From Heterodera schachtii (Eukaryota; Nematoda; Chromadorea; Rhabditida; Heteroderidae), in the NCBI GenBank assembly GCA_023374025.1, contig SIJG01000154.1, positions 225,790 through 289,789 on the forward strand: DNA of 64,000 nt, read 5' to 3'. The notes under the pieces were generated by a model that was not told the DNA's origin, did no database searches, and worked only from the letters and a program-made list of their open reading frames with translations. Shown one piece after another: positions 53,701 through 64,000 of the stretch. A program made the translations under genes and the position numbers. Positions within the stretch are counted from its first letter, which is position 1. Every line of letters starts with the position of its first letter.

Positions 53701-54370
53701 TAATAAATTTTGTAACATTTAATTGAAGAATTTATAATTATTAATTATTATTATTTTTAAATGAAAATTTAAATTTTAGTTGAATCGACACAAGCTGAAG
53801 GCGAATGGGAATCATATGAACATCTATTAAATGGTTCATTATTTCGTGTATTTTTTTATTTTACTCTTAAATTTTAAGTTCCTGCAAATGAATCGAATAA
53901 CATTTCGCCAATTCCTACTGGAGGTTATAAAAAATTTCAAATTTTTTAATTTTTCTTTTTTAATTTTACTCGATAGAAATTACATTTTATTATTCATCAG
54001 ATGTGCTTTCATCGGCTGAAATGAATGGAATTTTTTATGGTAATTTTTAAGATTTTCCCAAATATTTTTCATAGACAAAAAATCTGAAAACCCAAAAAAA
54101 TTCATTTTTAATTCTTTGAAAAATTAAAAATTTTTAGCTGGTGCTCCACCTCTATCGACCTTGCCACCTGATCAACGTAAGAAATGATGATCGATCCTGA
54201 TTTAATATTTAAAAAATAAGATAACAATTTTAGTACAACTCTTGGAAGCCGGTGCGTTAATTAAGTAAACATTTTTAATAGCACAGACCAATTAAGCTAC
54301 CGTGGGATCGAGCGTTATTGTACGCGACAATGCTGGAAGTGCTCATACTGTAAATGTTCGACAACTGTAG
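50712..54370 (+). CDS. Secreted RING-H2 protein with micro-exon tail, 24 exons (431 aa)
   Basis: Exons: 50712-50781, 51171-51277, 51541-51572, 51684-51789, 51839-51902, 51962-52012, 52255-52308, 52370-52438, 52661-52711, 52759-52791, 52835-52894, 52940-52978, 53051-53104, 53153-53197, 53251-53283, 53341-53376, 53472-53525, 53634-53678, 53780-53833, 53879-53923, 53977-54039, 54138-54176, 54234-54251, 54297-54370. They sum to 1296 nt in frame. Signal peptide MLKQLFILFGFLALIGLFHA. The RING-H2 finger spans exons 2-4: CSICLASLAATDNSPLKTLQ, NCRHSYHRNCIDQW, then KRCPMCR (C3H2C3). From exon 6 on every internal exon is phase 1-1 and 18-69 nt long. They cycle through WEPYEHLLNG-type, DSD..SV-type and short H/Q/D-rich exons. 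The end is VIVRDNAGSAHTVNVRQL. A candidate exon at 52169-52207 has GG instead of AG at its acceptor and is left out. RING-H2 domains usually bind E2 enzymes; a secreted one as a host-directed E3 is inference. Confidence 0.83.
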
Positions 54371-55491
54371 AATTTTCCACATCACATTAACGGACAATAG
54401 AAATAATCACTTGAAATAGCATAGACCCATCTATACCGTTGATAATAATAATACATTGAAACAATTGCAATATTTTCGCATATTGTTATATATGTAGAAA
54501 ATAATTTTTGTATGAAAAGTTTTTGTATTTTTCCAGAATTTAATTGAAAAGAAATGCCAAATATTATTTGTTGAACTTAAATTGTTTACTTTTAAAAAAA
54601 TTCAAGAATTTCTTAAACTATAAAATAAACCATAAATTCTAATATCTTCCCCTTGGAAAACTGTGTTAAGAAATTTATTATTCACTTTTTTAAAATTATT
54701 TGATAATTTCATATATTAAAAAAAGAAATTTCTTACTTTTTCAGAGTGTTAATTTATGTAGGTTAAAAGATATTATTTAAAATTAATAATATTTAAAATG
54801 TTTTTATTTGTTAATTAAATTATCATGTCTTCCTATAATTTTCTTCATATAATAACACAACCATCAACAAATATTATGAATACTTCAAAGTTAATTTTTT
54901 TCTTGTAATATCAGAAAAAAAATGATTTATTAAAATTATTTTAAAAATATTGTATCACTATTATTTTCAATCTCTTTTGTGGGTTTAAATTATTATTAAA
55001 GATTCAACATACTTAAACTTTAAAAAAAAAATTAAGATTTTTATGTGTGTACATTTGTAGGATTTTATTTCGAAAACTTTTGTATCGCTAATGTATTTCT
55101 ATCCCTATTTATGTCCATTAAAATCTGCCATATTTTAGCTGAATTCTAACTTTTCTTTTCTTTTTTTTTTTTACTTTCTCTGCAAATTTGCGTCATTAAA
55201 ATCCTTCTTAATTGATCAATGTTGGCATAATGTGAATTTATTTGGCACGAAATCGAGAAAATGATGCAATTTGCCAGCAATCAAACCCAACAAGACAAAA
55301 ACAAAATGATGTAAACAAAGTGAATAGCAATGAAAAAGCTATCCACCCATCTAAAATAATTCTTATCCATGTTTTAAAGATTGAGAAAAATTATTATTAA
55401 ATACATAACAATTTACGATTTATAAATTTATGATTTTTAATTTTTATTAATTATTTTTTTTAATTTATTTTCCTCAAATATTACAGATTTA
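54371..55491. other. Intergenic spacer between RING gene and its relative
   Basis: AT-rich. 54520-54760 probably includes the 3' untranslated region of the RING gene. No repeat family or gene was recognised. TTGGCATAAT at about 55222 is the only TGGCAT before the next start and is not convincing. Confidence 0.4.
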
Positions 55492-57879
55492 ATGAATTTT
55501 CTTATACTTTATATCCTTTTTGTGTCGGTCGACAATATTTATCCGGGATTATCCATGCAACAACCACTTCATTTGCAGGGTATAAATAATTATAAAATAT
55601 GAAATGTATTAAAATTTAGCAAGCTTTTGAATATTTTATAAGTTTTGCATGAAAATAGGAATTTTTCGTTTAAATCGGTGATTTTAAATATAAAATTTCA
55701 TAGAAGAAGTTGTTTCAACTACAACTGAAGCACCAATCAACCGATTACAAATGTCTATGGAAGGCATGGAAATTATATTATTTAAAAATAATTTAAATAA
55801 AATTATTTAGCTCAAACGCTTTCTGGTCCAAATGAAGAAGCAGCAATGAGTCGATCACAAGTGCCAGTGGAGGAAAGTATGGAATAAAAATTTCTTTCGA
55901 ATATCTAGATTAATTTCTTGGAAATTTTATAAAATCTCAAATTTGAAACTCAATTTAATTCTCAAATTTTTAGTAATTAGCGCCCGAAAATATCAAATTT
56001 GCGGGTCCCTCTGCGGGATTAACATTCTTTTTTTTTTTGCGGGACGGAATTCCGCGGGATTAATCCGAAATTTCAAAAAAAAAAAAATGCGTGACGTAAA
56101 AACAGCGTGGATCCCCATCTCATGCCGCGCTTTATTGGGAATATTTCTCCTAATTAATGTAATTGATCCCATATTAGCCAATGTCGCTCGGCAGCTGCCA
56201 GCTCAATACAATATCATGATAAACAACGTGAATTATCCAATCAACGCCCCTTATGCAAATATTATTGTTTCTGGCGGACGCCTTATTATCAACGGGGAAG
56301 AACGTGGTGTGACAGCGCCTGGAGCACATCTTGATATATGTACAGTACAAAATTGGGACCGCAAAAACCTGAAAAACTTCGGGACTGAATTCGAAATTGT
56401 TTTAAATTGACTGGAATTATTAAACGCCAACTGGATTTATTGCTCTGATCAGGATCTGTATCCAAAACCTGGATACTTGAAACACATCCACACTGGGATT
56501 CTTAATTGAAATTAAGAATTTCCAGAACCCAATCGACTTCTACACCCTAACCAGGATCTGGGTATATCAAAATCTAGTTTGGTCTGATTGGATAAATTCA
56601 CAGGTTGAATAGGATTTCAGGAAAGAAAGAATATAGGACCCATATCCGGATTTTGCATTTAAAAAATATTCCGGTCTTGATTTGGACCCATGAAAACCCA
56701 GAAAAGATGGAAAATAGCTAAATTGTTAAATAATTTAAATAAAAAATTTCATTCAAGCGGCAATTGGAAATATTTATATTTACATTGGAAATGTCGAAGG
56801 TCGAACAATTACTGTAATGAATGCAAATCCTCCTTTGGAAGGTAATCCTTTTTGATATCAAATAATAAAAATATATAATTACATTAATAAGCAAAATTAA
56901 ATAAAAATATTTATTTAAATTTTTGTATGATGAAGAAGTCGAATGGGAGGCGCATGATCATTTATTATACGGTTAATTTTAATTAAAATTTAATTTTTCC
57001 AAAACGAAAATCTTTTAGATTCGGATGATTCGGTTCCCATTTCAAACGCCGATGGTAATAAATATTTTAATTATTCTAATCATTAACTGAAACATAATAA
57101 TAAAACTATATATGGAATTTGTTAAACCATTTAGATTCAGATGATTCAGTTCATATTTCAAACCCCGAGGGTAATGAAGAATTTAATTAATAAATTATTA
57201 ACTAAACCATAATAATAAAATAGACCTCTGGAAAAATACATCAATTAATTATCATAAAAAAAACAAATTAAATAAATTTCAGAACATTCATCGCAAGATG
57301 AAGGAGAGTGGGAGCCATATGAACACTTGTTAAATGGTCTTAAAATTTATTTTTTCTAATTTAATGACCTTCAGAAGTTTTAAGTTTCTGGAAGTGATTC
57401 TTCGAGTACTTCTCCGGAAAACATATTGGATGGTTTGGAAAATTTAACGAAGATTTTTTAACATTAAATTTAAAAATTCATCATTAGGTGGAGCCACAGA
57501 GAATGAAAGAAACGGAATATTTTACGGTAATTTACAATTTTATCCCATAAAATTAAATATTAAATTTTAATTATTAAAAACCGTTTAGCTGGTGCACCAC
57601 CTCTATCAACCCTGCCAGCTGACCAGAGTAAAATAATTATTTGTATATTAGTTTACTAATTGACATGTTTTTTTAAATTATAGTAAGCTTATTTGTATAT
57701 TAATTTACTAATTTACATGTCTTTTTTAAAATTTTAGTACGCCTTTTGGAAACTGGTATGGTAATTGGTAAAACAATTAATAAATGCATGTATCAATCAA
57801 TTAAGCTACCGTGGGAACCAGCGTTACTGTGCGTGATAATAATGGACGCATTCATACTGTACATGTTCGACAACTCTAG
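55492..57879 (+). CDS. Secreted micro-exon protein sharing the RING gene's C-terminal half, 14 exons (336 aa)
   Basis: Exons: 55492-55579, 55704-55763, 55811-55876, 55974-56306, 56758-56841, 56936-56971, 57019-57054, 57135-57170, 57283-57336, 57385-57432, 57488-57526, 57589-57627, 57738-57755, 57806-57879; 1011 nt in frame, internal exons all phase 1-1. Exon 1 begins MNFLILYILFVSVDNIYPGL, a signal peptide. Exon 2 ends at a GC donor (GGAAG|GCATGG). Exon 4 is unusually long and contains a second hydrophobic start-like segment from Met 56087 (CRALLGIFLLINVIDPILA), so 56087 could be an alternative first exon. There is no RING. Later exons match the RING gene: EGEWEPYEHLLNG, DSDDSV, GIFYG, AGAPPLSTLPADQ, RLLETG, and the end VTVRDNNGRIHTVHVRQL. 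Function unknown; the exon 4/5 region (INNVNYPINA, IVSGGRLIINGEERG, IYIYIGNVEGRTITV) may form a small beta domain. Confidence 0.72.
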
Positions 57880-58408
57880 AAACCCCTGTTTTTTCTAGAA
57901 ACAATTTGCAAAAGATAGTTTTGTAAGAAATTTTCATGTGCTTAACCCAGCTTTAATATATAAAATCTAGCACTGATAAAGATAATTTGTTAATTTATTT
58001 TTCATGTTTTTCTTCTAGAAAAGAAATTGAAAATATAGTTTTTAAGATTTTTCATGTTCTTGACCTAGATTTTTATTGAAAATCTAACATTGATAGACAT
58101 ATTTTTTCATTAATCACTAAATAAGGTAAAGTCAATTAAATATAAGGAAACTTTCCTTATAAGTATTCAACATTACTTGTGAATGATTGTATAAGATTTA
58201 ATTTTTACAATTGAAATAAAAAAATGAAGTGTTGTTTTTCTACCTAAAAAGAGTTAAGAAAAATTTATTTGCCTAGTTTTTATGCATATTTAATGCAAAA
58301 TTTGCATTATTTTTTTAGTGCCTAAAAGCGAGTTCTTAATATAATATAAATGAATGGAAAACTGGGCTTCGTCGTCAGTACGGCTTTTTAATTTTCAATT
58401 CTTATGTT
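57880..58408. other. 3' flank of the 55492 gene, repeated downstream
   Basis: Contains TAGAAACCCCTGTTTTTTCT and CTAGCACTGATAAAGATAAT. This flank recurs after each tandem copy (about 60012 and 62091), so it belongs to the duplication unit. Confidence 0.6.
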
Positions 58409-60548
58409 GAAGGGACCCATATCCGGATATGGCATTTAAAAATACTCGGTCTTAATTTGGATCCATGGAAAAGGGAAGACCGTGGTGTGATAGCGCCTGG
58501 AGCACATATAAAATTGGGACCGCAAAATCTGAAAAATTTCGGGCCTGAATTCGAAATTGTTTTAAATTGGCTGGAATTATTGAAAATGCAGCTGGATTTT
58601 TGCTCTGACCAGGTTTTGTAACCAAAAACCTTATACTTGAAACACATTCCAGATTGGGATTCTTTATTGAATCTCAGATTTTCCAGGACCCAGATCGATT
58701 TCTGCACCCAGAATAGGCTCTGGGTATAGCAAAATCTAGTTCGATCTGGTTCGGTAAATTCACATTTTGAAGGGACCCATATCCGGATATGGCATTTAAA
58801 AAATAATCGGTCTTGATTTTGATCCTAGGAAAACCCAGAAAAGATGGAACATGTTTCAATTGCTAAATATTTTAATGAATTCATTCAAGCGGCAATTGGA
58901 AATATTTATATTTACATTGGAAATGTCGAAGGTCGAACAATTACTGTAATGAATGCAAATCCTCCTTTGGAAGGTAATCCTTTTTGATATCAAATAATAA
59001 AAATATATAATTACATTAATAAGCAAAATTAAATAAAAATATTTATTTAAATTTTTGTATGATGAAGAAGTCGAATGTGAGGCGCATGAACATTTATTAT
59101 ACGGTTAATTTTAATTAAAATTTAATTTTTCCAAAACGAAAATCTTTTAGATTCGGATGATTCGGTTCCCATTTCAAACGCCGATGGTAATAAATATTTT
59201 AATTATTCTAATCATTAACTGAAACATAATAATAAAACTATATATGGAATTTGTTAAACCATTTAGATTCAGATGATTCGGTTCATATTTCAAACCCCGA
59301 GGGTAATGAAGAATTTAATTAATAAATTATTAACTAAACCATAATAATAAAATAGACCTCTGGAAAAATACATCAATTAATTATCATAAAAAAAACAAAT
59401 TAAATAAATTTCAGAACATTCATCGCAAGATGAAGGAGAGTGGGAGCCATATGAACACTTGTTAAATGGTCTTAAAATTTATTTTTTCTAATTTAATGAC
59501 CTTCAGAAATTTTAAGTTTCTGGAAGTGGGTCTTCCAATACTTCTCCGGAAAACATATTGGATGGTTTGGAAAATTTAACGAAGATTTTTTAACATTAAA
59601 TTTAAAAATTCATCATTAGGTGGAGCCACAGAGAATGAAAGAAACGGAATATTTTACGGTAATTTACAATTTTATCCCATAAAATTAAATATTAAATTTT
59701 AATTATTAAAAACCGTTTAGCTGGTGCACCACCTCTATCAACCCTGCCAGCTGACCAGAGTAAAATAATTATTTGTATATTAGTTTACTAATTGACATGT
59801 TTTTTTAAATTATAGTAAGCTTATTTGTATATTAATTTACTGATTTACATGTCTTTTTTAAAATTTTAGTACGCCTTTTGGAAACTGGTATGGTAATTGG
59901 TAAAACAATTAATAAATGCATGTATCAATCAATTAAGCTACCGTTGGAACCAGCGTTACTGTGCGTGATAATAATGGACGCATTCATACTGTACATGTTC
60001 GACAACTCTAGAAACCCCTGTTTTTTCTAGAAACAATTTGCAAAAGATAGTTTTGTAAGAAATTTTCATGTGCTTAACCCAGCTTTAATATATAAAATCT
60101 AGCACTGATAAAGATAATTTGTTAATTTATTTTTCATGTTTTTCTTCTAGAAAAGAAATTGAAAATATAGTTTTTAAGATTTTTTCGTTCTTGACCTAGA
60201 TTTTTATTGAAAATCTAACATTGATAGACATATTTTTTCATTAATCACTAAATAAGGTAAAGTCAATTAAATATAAGGAAACTTTCCTTATAAGTATTCA
60301 ACATTACTTGTGAATGATTGTATAATTATTATAATAAGATTTAATTTTTAACAATTGAAATAAAAAATGAAGTGTTGTTTTTCTACCTAAAAAGAGTTAA
60401 GAAAAATTTATTTGCCTAGTTTTTATGCATATTTAATGCAAAATTTGCATTATTTTTTTAGTGCCTAAAAACGAATCCTTAATATAATATAAATGAATGG
60501 AAAACTGGGCTCGTCGTCAGTACGGCTTTTTTAATTTTCAATTCTTAT
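58409..60548. repeat. Tandem duplication unit 2 of the 3' cassette (about 2.14 kb)
   Basis: The unit runs from GAAGGGACCCATATCCGGAT to the next occurrence of the same phrase at about 60555. Within it, the sequence after 58480 (AGACCGTGGTGTGATAGCGC) matches the end of exon 4 and following intron of the 55492 gene, so the break lies inside that exon. Identity with the next unit is very high. Confidence 0.88.
58890..60011 (+). CDS. Tandem 3' cassette 2 of micro-exon gene, no signal-peptide exon
   Basis: Starts with the exon 58890-58973 (AIGNIYIYIGNVEGRTITV) and carries counterparts of all ten 3' exons of the 55492 gene, ending VTVRDNNGRIHTVHVRQL and TAG at 60009-60011. Every exon is open and keeps phase 1-1. 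Changes include VECEAHEHLLYG (Trp to Cys) and SGSGSSNTSPEN. No ATG exon or signal peptide was found between 57880 and 58890. It is therefore either an alternative 3' end spliced from upstream exons of the 55492 gene or a truncated, unexpressed copy. Confidence 0.6.
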
Positions 60549-61038
60549 GTTGAAGGGACCCATATCCGGATATGGCATTTAAAAATACTCGGTCTTAATT
60601 TGGATCCATGGAAAAGGGAAGACCGTGGTGTGATAGCGCCTGGAGCACATATAAAATTGGGACCGCAAAATCCTGAAAAATTTCGGGCCTGAATTCAAAA
60701 TTGTTTTAAATTGGCTGGAATTATTGAAAATGCAGCTGGATTTTTTGCTCTGACCAGGTTTTGTAACCAAAAACCTTATACTTGAAACACATTCCAGATT
60801 GGGATTCTTTATTGAATCTCAGATTTTCCAGGACCCAGACCGATTTCTGCACCCAAAATAGGCTCTGGGTATAGCAAAATCTAGTTCGATCTGGTTCGGT
60901 AAATTCACATTTTGAAGGGACCCATATCCGGATATGGCATTTAAAAAATAATCGGTCTTGATTTTGATCCTAGGAAAACCCAGAAAAGATGGAAAATAGC
61001 TAAATTGTTAAATAATTTAAATAAAAATTTCATTCAAG

Positions 61039-62090
61039 CGGCAATCGGAAATATTTACATTGGAAATGTCGAAGGTCGAACAATTACTGTAATGAATGCA
61101 AATCCTCCTTTGGAAGGTAATCCTTTTTTATATCAAATAATAAAAATATATAATTACATTAATAAGCAAAATTAAATAAAAATATTTATTTAAATTTTTG
61201 TATGATGAAGAAGTCGAATGTGAGGCGCATGAACATTTATTATACGGTTAATTTTAATTAAAATTTAATTTTTCCAAAACGAAAATCTTTTAGATTCGGA
61301 TGATTCGGTTCCCATTTCAAACGCCGATGGTAATAAATATTTTAATTATTCTAATCATTAACTGAAACATAATAATAAAACTATATATGGAATTTGTTAA
61401 ACCATTTAGATTCAGATGATTCGGTTCATATTTCAAACCCCGAGGGTAATGAAGAATTTAATTAATAAATTATTAACTAACCATAATAATAAAATAGACC
61501 TCTGGAAAAATACATCAATTAATTATCATAAAAAACAAATTAAATAAATTTCAGAACATTCATCGCAAGATGAAGGAGAGTGGGAGCCATATGAACACTT
61601 GTTAAATGGTCTTAAATTTATTTTTTCCAATTTTATAACCTTCAGAAATTTTAAGTTTCTGGAAGTGGGTCTTCCAATACTTCTCGGAAAACTTATTGAA
61701 TGGTTTGGAACGAAGATTTTTTTACATTAAATTTTATATATGAATTAATCATTAGGTGGAGCCACAGAAAATCAAAGAAACGGAATATTTTATGGTAATT
61801 CACGATTTTTATCCCATTAAAAATAAATGTTAAATTTAATTATTAAAATCCGTTTAGCTGGTGCACCACCTCTGTCAACCCTGCCAGCTGACCAGCGTAA
61901 AATTAATTATTAGAATATTATTTAGGAATTGACATGTTTTTTTAAATTTTAGTAGGCCTCTTGGAAGCTGGTATGCTAATTAATAAAACAATTAATTAAT
62001 GCAGATATCAATTAAGTTACGGTTGGAACGAACGTTACTGTGCGTGACAATAAAGGACGCATTCATACTGTGCATGTTCGACAAGTCTAG
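61039..62090 (+). pseudogene. Tandem 3' cassette 3, one exon broken
   Basis: Third copy, starting at exon 61039 (AIGNIYIGNVEGRTITV, two residues shorter) and ending at TAG 62088-62090 (HTVHVRQV). The SGSGSSNTS exon has lost one C (CTTCTCGGAAAAC against CTTCTCCGGAAAAC), producing an in-frame TGA. Since flanking exons are phase 1-1, skipping this exon would restore the frame. No 5' exons. The most diverged of the three copies. Confidence 0.6.
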
Positions 62091-62880
62091 AATTTCCTAT
62101 TTTTCCTAGAATTATTTTGCAAAAGATAGTTTATGATTTTATATGACCAAATGTTTTTATTGAAAATCTAGCACTGATAAACGAAATTTTGTTAATTAAT
62201 TCACTAATTAGTGAAAAGGCTATTAATTATTTGAAATTTTTTTTATGTGTATATCAATTAAATTGCAAATGAAGAACGATGATTAACTTAAAATGTAATT
62301 TTACATTAAACTGTTTTTAAATGGTCTATGAATAATGATGAATGTAAAACTGAGATTCGGTACGGGTCTTCTAATCTTGACATTGCGAGGGTAACAAATT
62401 ATCTGGATAGAACGAGGAACAAAAAATGAATTTTTTTTTTCTTGACATATAGAAATTATAAAACAGAATTTAATGTATTTTATGTGCGTTTATTTGACCT
62501 AGACTTTTTTATTGAAAATTTAGCACTGATAAACATTATTTATTAATTACTTATCTAAATAATGAAAGGCTATTAACTATGGTGAACTTCCTTAGATTTA
62601 TATCAATGTAATTCCGAATGAAAGATGCTGATTGTCTTAAAATTTAATTTTTGATTAAAGCATTTTTTTAATTTGTCTATTTTCTTCGAGATTTTATTTG
62701 GCTTTTTTATCCTATTTTTTCATTTATATTACATCCAATTTCTTTGCTATCCAATTTGTTTAATTTTAGGCGTTTAATATAGTTGATTAATAGGCAAGAT
62801 TCATTTTTGCACTAATATTATGTCTATTCGGGAAATTTTCATGGAATACCTGTGTTTTTATTAAAATCTTATTTTTGCGA
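62091..62880. other. Degenerate repeated 3' flank
   Basis: Two imperfect copies of the micro-exon gene's 3' flank follow each other (TATTGAAAATCTAGCACTGA near 62158 and TATTGAAAATTTAGCACTGA near 62510). This suggests further, mostly erased, tandem duplication. No open exon recognised. Confidence 0.5.
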
Positions 62881-63430
62881 TTATTTTTTTCATAAAAAGG
62901 CACCTAAAAAGGCATAAAAATCGAAAAATAGGCTTTAAATAGGCACAAAAATCCCCGAATAAGCACAAAATAGGCAAAAAAAATTTTAATTAACGCTTTT
63001 TAGGTAGTAAAACACTTAAAAATTAATTAGAAAACTTAATTTTGGCAATAATATATTTCAATTGTTTTAATGTTTTTTCGAATAAGGACATTTTTTAAAC
63101 AAAAATTTTTATTAAGAAAAAATAATTGAATTTTGGGGATCAATTTTTGTGAAAATTTTCTCAATTCTTAGGGATGTATTTTCTGAAATTTTTTCGGGTC
63201 GATTCTTAGGGGTGTAATTTTCATTTTTGTTAAGAATTTTTCTAAAAATCCTGAAAAAGGCGCCAAAATGGCGAAATAGGCACAAAAAAAGCATTAAGCA
63301 CAAAAAGTCCAAAATAGGCAAAAATAGGCATTGTAAAAGTCATCGTAGACACCCAAAACCAAGCGGAAAAAGCTTTTTTCGTGGTTATCTGTGCGTAACA
63401 AGTGTGCAGAAATATTAGGCATTTGCCTAA
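62881..63430. mobile_element. GCCTATTT/AATAGGC-type element, inverted orientation
   Basis: Rich in AATAGGCACAAAAA words, with TTCTTAGGGGTGTAATTTTC, the reverse complement of the CACCCCTAAGAA phrase in the other members. The right end reads AAATGGAAGCCCTAG near 63431-63445. The left end is unclear, so no target duplication can be tested. Confidence 0.6.
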
Positions 63431-64000
63431 AAATGGAAGCCCTAGTAATAAGGATTATACAAATAAAAAAGGAATCACAACAAGAGTACCGTATTTATCG
63501 AATTAAAAACCCCTATAAAATAAAGCCCCCCCTTTGAGGAGGGTTGAAAAAGAAAGCCCCCGGGGCTGTATTTCAATAATACATTAATGTAATAATTATT
63601 GTGAGGGAATTTGGGGTTATTTCCCCCAATTTAATATAGTATCCATAAGTTGTTAACATTCGTGACTAATATCCAAATATCGGACGTTTTGCCAACTGAC
63701 ATTTCGCCAACTAGACATCGCGTCTACTGGCAGTTTGTCAACTGGACATTTCGCCTACCAGACAAAAAGCATAAAAAATAAATTTAAAAAATGCTAGAAT
63801 CAAGGAATGTACGCTTATTTGTCATTTAAAAAGAAAACTTCGACACAAAAAATGAAACGGAAGAATGACATGTTCAAACTAATAAAAACGAAGTCTTTTT
63901 AATTCCAATGATCATTTAGGTATCTTTATCTATTTTCTTGTACATATATTACTTCTCACCAGTAGGCGAAAACATTTTATTTTGAATTAAAATGGTGAAA
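63431..64000. other. Window end: GC-rich hairpin and ACTGGACATTTCGCC repeat
   Basis: 63510-63575 is a hairpin related to 43110-43170. 63690-63765 repeats the phrases ACATTTCGCCAACTAGACAT and ACTGGACATTTCGCCTACCA. No gene found. Confidence 0.5.

Noticed and set aside
56836..56971. Alternative start of the short exon at 56939 instead of 56936
   Set aside because: Both AG sites keep the frame and add or drop one Glu; 56936 was used, but the choice is not decidable from sequence.

Overview
The window is AT-rich eukaryotic DNA with short phase-consistent introns, a nematode-type acetylcholinesterase, many small DNA-transposon derivatives and expanded families of predicted secreted proteins. It is most likely from a nematode. 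A tylenchid plant parasite is a guess, from the AT bias, the GC-AG introns and the secreted-protein families. The species cannot be named from the sequence. There is no sign of a bacterial operon, phage or CRISPR array.

Layout. (1) 628-7281 (+): a complete 21-exon acetylcholinesterase gene, 616 residues, with three GC-AG introns and a 527-bp hAT-like element with a perfect 8-bp target duplication in one intron. (2) About 8-48 kb: an island of about 18 copies, fragments and relics of an unnamed family of small, lysine-rich predicted secreted proteins. Each full copy has a signal peptide and three tandem helix-turn-helix (HTH) modules. Two copies are fully intact (20273-20959 and 47479-48144). 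Others are C-terminally truncated but open, and most are frameshifted or partial. Between about 10.9 and 31.7 kb, ignoring two transposon-like fragments, successive copies alternate strictly in strand. (3) 42132-45501 (-): a 9-exon relative, 538 residues, with a signal peptide, an acidic DSNY-repeat exon and five HTH exons, all of its internal exons from exon 3 on being in symmetric phase 1-1. (4) 50712-54370 (+): a predicted secreted RING-H2 protein built from 24 exons, most of them 18-69 nt micro-exons in phase 1-1. They repeat a three-exon cassette that includes a WEPYEHLLNG motif. An inverted, decayed copy lies at about 32.0-34.1 kb. (5) 55492-57879 (+): a gene sharing the micro-exon 3' half of the RING gene but with a different N-terminus. 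Two tandem copies of its 3' half follow at 58890-60011 and 61039-62090 and have no signal-peptide exon.

How they might work together. Sequence supports that families 2-5 enter the secretory pathway. That they are effectors delivered to a host, with the HTH proteins acting on DNA and the RING protein on ubiquitination, is inference only. Both multi-exon families grew by duplicating symmetric phase-1 exons, so exon skipping or duplication would keep the frame. The rest of the window is hAT-like MITEs, foldback repeats, minisatellites, segmental duplications, one non-LTR retrotransposon relic and one degenerate tRNA.

Gene models with exon lists were made by hand from splice consensus and frame bookkeeping. 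The summed coding length is a multiple of three for the acetylcholinesterase, long-HTH, RING and 55492 genes. No transcript evidence was available.
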